A stretch of DNA of 10,518 bases from Larix sibirica. Taxonomy: Eukaryota > Streptophyta > Pinopsida > Pinales > Pinaceae. The translations under genes were made by a program, and so were the position numbers. Where the stretch lies: positions 1 through 10,518 of the forward strand of contig NWUY0300010648.1 of NCBI GenBank assembly GCA_004151065.3, given 5' to 3'. This document shows, piece by piece, positions 1-6,856 of the stretch (positions are counted from its first letter, which is position 1; each line of letters opens with the position of its first letter). The notes beneath the pieces were generated by a model. That model was not told the DNA's origin. It did no database searches and was given only the letters and a program-made list of their open reading frames with translations.

Positions 1-45
1 TGATCTTGCTAGTCAAATTAGTATAAACTTAACAATAACCATCTT

Positions 46-267
46 CTAAATCTCTTCTCCCTTGATGGCCCTAAAATCCACTTTACATAGAGGGCAACCC
101 CTTTCAAGCTTAATGCTAATAATTTTGAGTTCTTGCATACAACAAGATTCCCATCTTAGTCGATGGCAATCTTTCTTATTGTCTTAGGAAAGACTTGAGA
201 GAAAGGAGTTAAGTAATTGAGTCAACATCTGATATGCTTGATTTGAAGACATCCAACATGACTAGCA
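46..267 (-). pseudogene. Possible RING-finger remnant (weak)
   Basis: One minus-strand frame shows, in order, a CxxC-like pair (253-267, with a stop codon between the two cysteines), about 28 residues, then a CHR...WESCC stretch (136-168), about 14 residues, and GCPLCKVDFRAIKG ending near 60. This follows the rough order of RING zinc ligands: CxxC, CxH, a lone ligand, then CPxC followed by a hydrophobic residue. At least one ligand is missing, there are two in-frame stops before the CPLC motif, and the frame ends at a stop near position 46. If real, it is a dead fragment of a host-type ubiquitin-ligase domain or of an element that carried one. CPLC can arise by chance, so the call is tentative. 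Confidence 0.2.
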
Positions 268-340
268 GTAAAGGTGTAAAGAAGTTGGGGACACATCAAT
301 GTTCCTTGAACTTTATTCATGTGTCACTTGATTTACACTT

Positions 341-590
341 GACTATGCGACCTAACTTTTAGCAAACACACTCGTGAAGCAATGACCAATTGCTAACACT
401 TAGACAAGTTCTTATTGAAATAATCCTTGGGACGAAGTCCAAATTGCCATGGACATAGTTAATCTATGACCTTGTTTGATATCATACCTCCTCTCTTAGG
501 CATTGTTGGTCCCCAATAATTGTCTTGCTAATTGGGGAAATTTCTTCTTGATTTACTCTAAGGTGTTTTGCTTCCCATCCTTAGGGTAAG
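341..590. repeat. Direct repeat, copy 1 (~250 bp)
   Basis: This stretch is repeated imperfectly at 631-880. Landmarks shared by both copies are ACACACTC.TGAAG (366 and 657), AGTTCTTATTGAA, TTGTTGGTCCCCAA (503 and 800) and GCTT.CCATCCT.AGG (570 and 863). The offset drifts from 291 to 297 nt, so small indels separate the copies. On the minus strand this copy repeats the end of the Ty3/gypsy integrase reading (PKDGKQNTLE, stop, IKKKFPQL), so the duplication includes the integrase tail and whatever follows it. Confidence 0.75.
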
Positions 591-630
591 TTGTATAGCT
601 TAGTGACCTTAGGGGTAGGGTTGTAGCATT

Positions 631-880
631 GTCTTATGCAACTTGACTTTTGGCGCACACACTCATGAAGCCAATGATCAATTGTGAACAATCATATGTA
701 AATGAGTTCTTATTGAACTACTCCTTAGTGTGAAATCCAAGTGTCATGGACGTAGTCAATCTGTCGCCTTTTTTGGTATTAAACCTCTTATCTTAGGAGT
801 TGTTGGTCCCCAACAACTATCCTGCCAACCGAGGAAACTTCTTGATTTGCTTTAAGGTGTACTGCTTGCCATCCTAAGGC
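631..880. repeat. Direct repeat, copy 2 (~250 bp)
   Basis: This is the partner of the repeat at 341-590, separated from it by about 40 nt. Its minus strand reads DGKQYTLKQIKKFPRLAG, the likely C-terminal tail of the Ty3/gypsy integrase. It then reaches a perfect 9-bp hairpin (AGTTGTTGG-TCC-CCAACAACT, 798-818), which may mark the start of the element's LTR. Compared with copy 1 it lies next to the rest of the integrase, so it is probably the original position and copy 1 the duplicate. Confidence 0.75.
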
Positions 881-1252
881 AATTATCCTTTGAACCCAAT
901 TTGTTAGAGTTTTACAACCCCTTGTTTGGTTTCTTGTTCTTTGTGTTGTATAATTGTGTTTTCTTCTAGGTATGTGCTAACATGAATGATGAGTTCTTCA
1001 AAAGGTGGCAAAATAGACTCCCCTTCATCTTCGACCAACATTGATGACTTGTTGAGATTCAATCAGTTTACATAGAACATTGGATGGATTCCCATGTATG
1101 ATGGCAAATACCACTTAAATGTGTTCTCTCCAATCTACTTGATAATTATGTATGAGCCATATTTGAACAATTTGACCATTTTGCCTTTCCCTTTGAAGCC
1201 CTCTTTTTGAAGATACACATAGACACTATGTCACCGTTCTAGAAGTCTAGCT
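815..1252 (-). pseudogene. Ty3/gypsy integrase, C-terminal end (degenerate)
   Basis: Read on the minus strand from about 1250 downwards, the sequence gives NGDIV (1224-1238), YVYLQKEGFKGKGKMVKL, FKYGSYII (near 1150-1171), IGENTFKWYLPSYMGIHPMF and VEDEGESILPPFEELI. The tail QIGFKG and KQYTLKQIKKFPRL follows. This matches the known order in plant Ty3/gypsy integrase C-termini: a GDxV strand, the GPY/F-type motif (YGSY replaces YGPY/F), then a K-I-G-E-N-x-Y-x-L-x-LP block, a linker and a W/F-P-H-L-like end. There is at least one frameshift near 1218 and several in-frame stops, so it is not functional. The upstream part of the polyprotein is cut by the inverted-repeat structure that begins around 1253. 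The motif order is seen; the family assignment is recall of family consensus, not a search. Confidence 0.65.
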
Positions 1253-1617
1253 TGAGATTCTTGCTCGTCTCCTCTTCTAGGTTGTGTGACATTGCACAAA
1301 CTGCACTCCTGGTGGCGAGGCCAGCCCGGGCCGAGTTTGCCAAACTATGCCTCTCGATTATATTTTAGATGTGTCTGTCCTTAGTTCAACCATTATATAT
1401 GTAAACGCATGAACAAGAACAAGTAAACATAATGGCAACAAAGAAAGAACAGTACACAAAGATATAGTCGATAACACCTCAATGAGGTGTGCCTAAAATC
1501 ATCAGATAAATAGAATCTTTGTTACAACAAGAGGAGGTATGCCACAATTCGACAACTCTCCTAGAATGTGTCCTCAACGACTATAATCAAAGAACAACCA
1601 AAAATGTCCTCTCGACT
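1253..1617. repeat. Inverted repeat, left arm
   Basis: The reverse complement aligns with 2154-2515. Strong shared blocks include GAAGAGGAGACGAGC at the outer end, ATATATAATGGTTGAACTAAGGAC in the middle (quoted here as two parts: ATATATAATGG and TTGAACTAAGGAC), CTATATCTTTGTGTACTGTTC, and GGTTGTTCTTTGATT near the inner end. The middle holds ATATATAA and pyrimidine-rich runs of a kind common in plant LTRs. The outermost ~25 nt can also be read as gypsy-like coding sequence (HNLEEETS on the minus strand), so the true outer border may lie anywhere between about 1236 and 1280. Confidence 0.8.
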
Positions 1618-2153
1618 TTCTGCTCGCCTGTCTTGTGCCAGTTGCTGTCTTGTGCCAGTTGCTCAAGTTCATCTACGAGTCATGGTTTGTAAGTGCTGCC
1701 AACTTCTCAAGTGGCACTTGGTAATTTGCACCATATATCCACTTACAAGCCTTCGTGTACTCCCAAGCTGCTTGCTTAGGACTATTTCTCGTCTTCATTG
1801 TCACTGCAATACCCATGTGTGATCAAGGGTTCTTCCGAACTCTCAGATTTGCACGAGATGACCAAAGTACGGATAGAAAGGCAGTTTTGGACATGAGGAA
1901 GTTCATTCTCATGGAGTTGAGTGTGATGGTTGGACTAGCTAACCAACCAGTCTAGTGCATGGGAGCGCGCAATGAACAGGTGCATGACAAAGTTGGCAAA
2001 GTACTGAAACAACAATAAGTTGGATGGGTGTGACGATTGGATAGTTATGGAGACTTCTTTGGAAGACTTGGTTGCAACAACAACAATACTGGTAGATCGC
2101 TTTGTGGACAACAGATGTTCTTGGAGACATTGTTGAGGACAACAACAACTTGG
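1618..2153. other. Interior of the inverted-repeat structure, no gene seen
   Basis: I see no convincing gene here. A minus-strand stretch (about 1680-1815) reads smoothly, with pieces such as KQAAWEYTKACKWIYG and YQVPLEKLAALTNHDS before a stop. It may be a relic of a protein, but I do not recognise it. The right half is rich in CAACAA/TTGTTG triplets (about 2070-2155), which give Gln/Asn/Thr-rich or Leu/Cys-rich readings of no clear meaning. A perfect 17-bp tandem duplication lies at 1629-1662. Confidence 0.4.
1629..1662. repeat. Perfect 17-bp tandem duplication
   Basis: TGTCTTGTGCCAGTTGC occurs twice back to back (1629-1645 and 1646-1662) without a mismatch. Identity of the units suggests a recent slippage or repair event just inside the left inverted arm. 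Confidence 0.95.
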
Positions 2154-2515
2154 AGTAGGGGAGGATAGTTTTGGTTGTTCTTTGATTGTAGCCGTTGAGG
2201 GCACATTCTAGGAGACTTGTTGGACTGTGGCATACCTCTTTTTGTAACTAAGATTCTCTTTATATAATGATTTTGGGCACACCCCATTGAGGTGTTGTCG
2301 GCTATATCTTTGTGTACTGTTCTTTCTTTATTGCCATTCTATTTACTTGCACTTGTTATGCATTTACATATATAATGGTTGAACTAAGGACGCACACATC
2401 TAAGATATAATTGAGAGGCATAGTCTGGCAAACTCAGTTCGGGGTACCTCACCATTAGGAGTGGAGTTTGTGTAGTGCCGCACGACCTAGAAGAGGAGAC
2501 GAGCTCCAATCTTGG
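2154..2515. repeat. Inverted repeat, right arm
   Basis: This is the reverse-complement partner of 1253-1617. The two arms have nearly equal length (362 and 365 nt), which supports a single paired structure rather than a chance fragment. Differences are mostly transitions and 1-3-nt indels. The alignment decays within about 15 nt beyond GACGAGC at 2497-2503 on the outside and beyond AGT at 2154 on the inside. Confidence 0.8.
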
Positions 2516-2760
2516 GCTGTACTTTTAGTACTGTGACACGCTATCTCTTGAGCGAAGTTGATGATCTGTGTGATGTTGTTCATCGTTGATCTTGTGCTTT
2601 TGTTGACTCTCATACAAAGAATCTCAAACCTAGTCATTTATTTTTCGGATGTGGTTAACGAACTTTACTACATTCCCATGTGCAACAATCCCTTTGCCAT
2701 TATTTCCTTGGGAATAGGGTTGAAAATATATTTCTGGGTAGGAATCCAAGTTACACTATT
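2516..2760 (-). pseudogene. Ty3/gypsy integrase, segment before the C-terminal domain (degenerate)
   Basis: Read on the minus strand from about 2755 downwards, the order is LGFLPRN, then KFVNHIRKIND, DSLYESQQKHKINDEQHH, TDHQLRSRDSV (ending at 2537) and a decayed SQY-stop-KYS. In plant Ty3/gypsy integrases a LG(F/Y)LP-type motif is followed by a helical IxxIHxxV...LxxSQxKYKxxxDxHR segment and then xFxVGDxVWL; the pieces here appear in that order. At least two stops and a frameshift break it. It ends at the right inverted arm on one side and at the copia LTR (2806) on the other. It may be the upstream part of the integrase at 815-1252, but both pieces seem to contain the GDxV-like motif, so they may come from two copies. 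Assignment is by recalled consensus only. Confidence 0.5.
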
Positions 2761-2805
2761 AGATTAATAAGATAAGATGTTCAATAAATGACACCAATAT
2801 ATTAT

Positions 2806-2974
2806 TGTAGTGTCCAAAATAATAGGCTATAGTTGTTATCTATTGGAATTATTGTTCGTTTATAATAATAATTACTAATTTGTTACCAATGGATGTAGTT
2901 TGTTAGAGGTTGCATCTGGTTATATATAAAAGCCAATACAATGTAATCATTGAGCTAGTTAATACGATCTTTCA
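2806..2974 (+). repeat. Ty1/copia 5' LTR (169 bp)
   Basis: The segment starts TGTAGTGTCC and ends TCTTTCA, giving the TG...CA ends expected of an LTR. It stops directly at a perfect tRNA-iMet primer-binding site, which fixes the right edge. The left edge is chosen as the TG that begins a TGTxxxGTCC-like start common in plant copia LTRs, and is less certain. It contains a TATA-like box at 2921-2930. At 169 bp it is short for copia. No second copy (3' LTR) occurs in the window, since the element is cut off at 6856. Confidence 0.65.
2921..2930 (+). promoter_or_regulatory. TATA-like box in the copia LTR
   Basis: TATATATAAA lies 45 nt before the LTR end, in the position expected for the retrotransposon's own promoter between U3 and R. 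Transcription would then start near 2950, leaving a very short R-U5 segment. Confidence 0.5.
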
Positions 2975-2986
2975 TGGTATCAGAGC
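2975..2986 (+). other. Primer-binding site for initiator tRNA-Met
   Basis: TGGTATCAGAGC is the standard complement of the 3' end of plant initiator methionine tRNA, used by Ty1/copia elements to prime minus-strand DNA synthesis. It directly follows the CA that ends the LTR. The match is perfect over 12 nt and fixes both the element type and its orientation. Confidence 0.9.
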
Positions 2987-3845
2987 CATGTTCTGGTTGA
3001 AGGATGTTGTCTGATGGAGAAAGCTGCCATCTAGGTTGAAGGATGTTGTCCTCCAAGTGAAGGACATTGCCACCTACTGAAGGAAACAACCACCATGGTG
3101 CATATTAAAAGTTACTAAGGGATCCTAGGTGTAAGCCACTTGGTGAAGGAGTCCGTTCCCTAGTGAAGGAGGCTACCATCTTGATAAAACATTGCAGCTT
3201 GATATGAAGGAGCCTGCATTCTGATAATAATCATGGTAGATAGAGCTGAACACAAAATGAGGTCGTTGCATGATATGAATTTTGGTAGATCAGAGAATTG
3301 TGGCATATCGGTGCTGAATATGTCTCTCCATAAATATTGATGATGTTGCATATACTTCATTTATTTATGACAAATCAGCGGAGTCAATCCATAATTGTTG
3401 GTCATGGCAACCTAGTAGATCTACTAGCCTTGATCGTTGGCCCCAACACGATAATCACTGAAAACAAAAGGAAATTCGACATTGGCACTGTCAGGCCAAG
3501 GGGATGATGGGTTAGCTATTGTGATCTTGACGTGCAATTGCATGGTGAAAGTAAACTCATTGAGGGTCATAGCCATAGTGGTCTTGCATGTAGTTGCTTG
3601 GTGAAAGAAAGAAAGATCTATTCCCATGATCATTTTGGCACTTGCCGTGTTTAAAGACTGTCATCATTTCTACCACTAATCTCTTCTAGCTGGTAGTGAA
3701 AGAAAACTGTATTGTGAAGGTTCGATAATCCTACATTGTGTTGTAGTCTTTAAATTTAATCATTTTTGTAATATAGTTGATTTGGTTTTAATTGCCAATT
3801 TGCATCGTTTAATCTTTTTGGAGTCTGAAAAATTGATCGAAAAGA
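2987..3845 (+). other. Long copia leader with TGAAGGA repeats, no gene recognised
   Basis: About 860 nt separate the primer-binding site from the first recognisable Gag-like sequence, whereas copia Gag usually begins close to this site. The first 225 nt contain seven TGAAGGA heptamers (2998, 3037, 3058, 3078, 3144, 3164, 3205), two of them within a perfect 17-nt repeat GGTTGAAGGATGTTGTC (2995-3011 and 3034-3050). A perfect 16-bp palindrome lies at 3412-3427. No reading frame here looks like a known Gag N-terminus. The stretch may be a true leader, an insertion, or badly decayed Gag. Confidence 0.5.
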
Positions 3846-4530
3846 TTTATAGTTTATGGAGTCATAAGATATTGACCATTAGCGAGTTTAGAGATTTTGA
3901 TCAAACATCTTAGGTAAAGAATAGAGACTAGCAAATAATCTTGAAGACTATGATAAAAGACACAAAGAGGCTTTATTGCTTCTCAAATTATTAGTAGTAG
4001 ACACATTTGTTCCAGAAGTAAGAAATGTCACTGTAGCATCTGTATTATGTACAAATCTCCAAAACAAGTATCAAGCATTAGAAGTTGGGCGGTCATTGTT
4101 TTCCACTAAGTCCCAAGGAGTAGGACCAGTCTTTGAATATTTGTTGTAGCTGAAGGACTGCCTGCTATTAAGAAGTTGGTGGATGATGAGGATATGGTTG
4201 CTTTGGTAATGCGAATCTTGCCACTATCCTTTGATTCATTTCTTGAGTCCTTGCATTTACTTGGGGAGAACCAACAACTTTCGTTTGAGAAGTTATCAAG
4301 ACTTCTTCATAAAAGGAAAGGAGGCTGGGTCAAATATAAGCATCAACTTCATCTACTATAGAGAGTGCATTTAGTGCATGGTACAAAGGCAAAGACAAGT
4401 AAAGCAATGGCGTGGTGAGTGAGGCTAGTATGCATCTAAGAGGTCAAAATGTAGATGTTATTATTGTAATAAGCTTGGACACTTCAAGAGAGATTGTCGG
4501 AAGACACAACATGACTGGGCAAGTAGTAAA
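3846..4530 (+). pseudogene. Ty1/copia Gag with zinc knuckle (degenerate)
   Basis: The segment reads, with frame changes, EDYDKRHKEALLLLKL, VTVASVLCTNLQNKYQAL, then (from 4176) MVDDEDMVALVMRILPLS and SFDSFLESLHLL...FEKLSRLLHKRK, and finally a zinc knuckle. The middle part corresponds to the UBN2/Retrotran_gag region of copia Gag, with its typical (D/E)DxxxxLLxxLPxSYxxF.ExL pattern. The knuckle CYYCNKLGHFKRDC (4456-4497) is an intact CX2CX4HX4C that would bind genomic RNA. Frames change between about 4150 and 4176 and again before 4441, and stops occur at least near 4147 and 4360, so the protein is dead. The N-terminal third of Gag is not recognisable. The frame holding the knuckle continues into the protease segment. 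Confidence 0.8.
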
Positions 4531-4830
4531 ATGAAATCAAGGCATGCAAATGTTGTTGAAGGAGGTTTACAAGAAGTAGTAGGTGATTTTGCATTTGTGG
4601 CATCACAGAATAAATCATCCAAGTCTACAACTTGGTATTTTGACTCAAGTGCATCTCACCACTACACGTGTCATAGAGATTGGTATGTAAATTTCATTGA
4701 AGATAAGAGTAGAGATTGGTATGTAAATTTAATTGAAGATAAGAGTGACAGTGAATTTGTTTCTTTGGGTGATGGATGGACTCACTATGTTAGAGGATGT
4801 GGAGGATATTTGTGTCATATTGAACAATAA
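4531..4830 (+). pseudogene. Ty1/copia aspartic protease region (degenerate)
   Basis: Residues 35-44 read TWYFDSSASH, matching the copia protease active site WxxDSGAS(H/R)H but with Gly changed to Ser (catalytic Asp at 4642-4644). This enzyme would normally cut the Gag-Pol polyprotein. Immediately after it, a 36-bp in-frame tandem duplication (4675-4746) repeats RDWYVNFIEDKS. The open frame is contiguous with the zinc knuckle upstream (no frame change from 4441), then loses its frame near 4790, where the expected GDG...V.G.G strand begins. The later part IEQ ends at a stop at 4828. The downstream piece LYVPDMYKNLLSMSEM resumes in another frame. Confidence 0.8.
4675..4746 (+). repeat. 36-bp in-frame tandem duplication
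   Basis: Two adjacent 36-nt units (4675-4710, 4711-4746) differ by one base (C to A), which changes RDWYVNFIEDKS to RDWYVNLIEDKS. The length is a multiple of three, so the reading frame survives. It sits just behind the protease active site. Confidence 0.95.
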
Positions 4831-4844
4831 TTTAAGTTGTACTT

Positions 4845-5250
4845 TTAAGAATGTTTGATATGTTCCTGACATGTATAAAAATCTTTTGTCTATGAGTGAG
4901 ATGCCTAAGAACCCTAATCTTTGTGTAAACTTTCAAGGAAACAAATGTATGGTTACTACTCTTCATGATAATAAGGTGACTGCTATTGGTATTGGTGAGA
5001 AAGCATTGTATAAACTTGTTGATCTAAAGATAGCAAAGGCACATGCACTAGCTGCTGTAGAGAATACCAATAAACTTTGGTATGAAAGGTATGAACATCT
5101 AAGTTGCTAGTATTAATTTGTACCTAGTAAGACTAATATGGTGGATGCAGATGGTCTTCCATCCATTCAAGAATGTTAGAATATATGTGCAGGTTGTCAG
5201 ATGGGAAGAAAACATTGAAATCCATTTGATACTGATAAAACATTGCGAGG
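4845..5250 (+). pseudogene. Ty1/copia GAG-pre-integrase region (degenerate)
   Basis: From about 4850 the frame reads NVXYVPDMYKNLLSMSEM-type sequence, then GNKCMVTTLHDNKV, LYKLVDLKIAKAHAL and NKLWYERYEHLSC, ending in a stop at 5108. Further on come MVDADGLPSIQEC and ICAGCQMGRKH. This is the usual order of a copia protease tail (LYVPxLxxNLLSVxxL) and the integrase N-terminal zinc-binding domain. In the normal HHCC finger the first His lies in LWHxRxGH; here it is Tyr (LWYERYEH), while the second His and the C..C pair are kept. Stops near 5108, 5114 and 5177 break it. Confidence 0.75.
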
Positions 5251-5745
5251 CAAAGGAGTCTTGGACCTAATACATGCTGATTTGCATGGTCCAATGAAGA
5301 CATCTACAATGTCTGGAGCTAAAAGTATTTCTTGCTATTGGTTGATGACTTGTCAAGGAAAAAGTGGGTTCATTTTTTGAATAAGAAGTTTGATTGTTTT
5401 TCAAATTTTGTAGCATGGAAAGCATCGATAGAGAAACAAACAAGTAAATAGATCAAAGCTCTTAGATTTGATAATGGAGGTGAATTTGATTCAACTTAGT
5501 TCAAGGAATTCTTTCAAAAGAGAAGGTAAACATAGGCAATATACCACTCCATACACTAGAGAAAAATAGAGTCATGGAAAGGAGGAATAAGGAAGCTATG
5601 GAGATGGCAAGGTGCATGGTGCACAGCTAGAATGTACCATATTGGTATTGAGTGGAAGCAGTAAATACCAGGGTCTACATCCTTAACAAAAGTCCTTGTA
5701 AATCTTTGCAATATATCACTCTCGAGGAATCATGGTTATGAAGAA
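5251..5745 (+). pseudogene. Ty1/copia integrase catalytic core (degenerate)
   Basis: The three catalytic acidic residues of the D,D35E core can all be placed: Asp in DLIHADLHGPMKT (5279-5281), Asp in LRFDNGGEF (5470-5472) and Glu in VMERRNKEAMEMARCM (5577-5579). The second Asp and the Glu are 107 nt apart where D35E requires 108, so a single-base deletion lies between them. The expected TTPYTP-Q-NG block survives as QYTTPYT. Downstream, VPYWYxVEAVNTRVYILNKSP and SLQYITLEESW follow the family order. The enzyme would insert the cDNA copy into the chromosome, but stops and at least two frameshifts prevent that here. Confidence 0.85.
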
Positions 5746-6284
5746 AACCTTCCGTAAGTGATTTTTTGTATTTTCATTTTTATTGCTTTTGCACATTCCT
5801 AAGGAAAAGAGAAGTAACTTACATGCAAAAAGCAAGGTATATACGTTTGTTGTCTATAGTGAATAGTCTAAAGTATACCAACTACCAGATGTCTCCAAAA
5901 ACAAAATTGTGATTAATAGAGATGTTGTAGATGAGAAAATAAAGTTCTTCTTGGATACTAGTAAATCTATGGATAGTATTGTATGGGAAAATGTAGTGGA
6001 TTCAGGAACAAGTTCTAGTGTTGAAATCAAACAAGGCACATAAATGGAAGCATTAGAGGAGTCAAATTCTAGGGGGGATCTAGTGAAGAAGAGAGGGATT
6101 CTAAATCTTCATAGCAAGATTAAGAAGGCAACATAAGAGATCGAAGTGGTACTATAACATGATTTATGATGCTTGGGAAGATGAATTGCCAAAGAAACTA
6201 GAAGGTTGGTCTATGCGAACAGGGCAACAGATTGTGCAAGGTAGTGAGTAGTTAAATTTTGCTTTGATTTTTGTTCGTTTATAG
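5746..6284 (+). pseudogene. Ty1/copia integrase C-terminal domain and linker (decayed)
   Basis: Across several frames one can read AHIPKEKRSNLHAKS, VYTFVVYSE, then VSKNKIVINRDVVDEKI (to about 5942), and an acidic/serine-rich linker (SGTSSSVEIKQGT, EALEESNSRGD). This corresponds to the usual copia stretch in which CxAYxHIPxxKRxKLxxK and xFxGYS are followed by xxxSRDVxFDE and a variable linker before the reverse transcriptase. A stop at 6040 and several more to about 6260 break it. The last ~45 nt before 6285 are T-rich and non-coding in appearance. Confidence 0.65.
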
Positions 6285-6856
6285 GTATTTGAGCCTAGCA
6301 CATTTGAAGAAGCCAAAGGAAAACCTAAGTGGGAAGTTGCCATGAAGGTGGAATATGATGCCTTGATGAAAAACAAGGCTTGGGAGTTATTAACATTAAC
6401 TCCAAGGAAGAAATCCATTCATTGTAAATGGATTTATAAAGTCAAATATAAGTTAGATGGTTCTTTGGGTAAATACAAAGCTCATCACCAAAGGATATGC
6501 ACAGTAGGAAGGGGTAGACTATGAAGACTATAAATATGGTAACCTTTTAGTTGGTTATCTCCATTGTTGCTCGTTTTGGATGGATGTTAAAATTGCCTTC
6601 TTGAATGGAGACTTGGATGAGGAGGTTTACATTGTGCAGCCACAAGGGTTTTAGGTTCCTAAAAAGAAACATATTGTTTTTTGATTGCTAAATTCCTTGT
6701 ATGGGCTTAAGTAGGCTCCTTGAGCTTAGCATTTCAAATTTGATCAATATCTTAGAGATTCTGGATTCAAAAAAAGCTATTTTGAATCCACTTTCTATGT
6801 CAAAAATAGTGGTGATGACGGAGTGATCCTAATTGTCTATGTCAATGATCTTTTGT
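6285..6856 (+). pseudogene. Ty1/copia reverse transcriptase, truncated (degenerate)
   Basis: An open stretch (6285-6524) reads VFEPSTFEEAKGKPKW, EVAMKVEYDALMKNKAWELL, KKSIHCKWIYKVKYKLDGSL and KYKAHHQ, the standard start of the RVT_2 domain. A shift then follows. From 6583 another frame gives DVKIAFLNGDLDEEVYIVQP (first catalytic Asp at 6583-6585), SLYGLK, KFDQYLRDSGFKKS and VILIVYVNDLL (6823-6855). In copia elements the last motif is YVDDLL, so the first of the two Asp is Asn here. The spacing between the KYKA block and DVKIAF is about one third shorter than usual, so an internal deletion is likely. Homology stops abruptly after YVNDLL; the rest of the reverse transcriptase and RNase H are absent, replaced by an unrelated block. 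Confidence 0.85.

Larger units (their letters stand above)
1253..2515. mobile_element. Foldback element with ~365-bp inverted arms
   Basis: Two arms (1253-1617 and 2154-2515) are reverse complements over almost their whole length, well above 80 percent identity by eye, and flank a 536-bp interior. The structure is 1.26 kb. No transposase, reverse transcriptase or other recognisable protein is seen in it. It could be a non-autonomous terminal-inverted-repeat or foldback element, or two LTR-like fragments brought together head to head. Both outer edges abut Ty3/gypsy integrase-like sequence read on the minus strand. A target-site duplication could not be fixed because the arm ends fade rather than stop sharply. 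Confidence 0.6.

Noticed and set aside
1568-1955. Plus-strand open frames of 84 and 66 codons inside the foldback structure
   Set aside because: One overlaps the inverted arm, both have Cys/Leu-rich composition without motifs, and neither has support beyond being open.
1935-2287. Overlapping minus-strand open frames of 69-89 codons
   Set aside because: They are driven by CAACAA/TTGTTG-rich sequence and overlap in different frames, and no domain is recognisable.
3424-3633. Minus-strand open frame of 69 codons in the copia leader
   Set aside because: It is antisense to the element and short, and I recognise no domain. I cannot exclude a fragment of an inserted gene.
6240-6284. GTAGTGAG...T-rich...TTTATAG as an intron before the reverse transcriptase
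   Set aside because: At about 45 nt it is shorter than plant introns usually are, and the flanking frames do not join clearly. It is more likely decayed linker.
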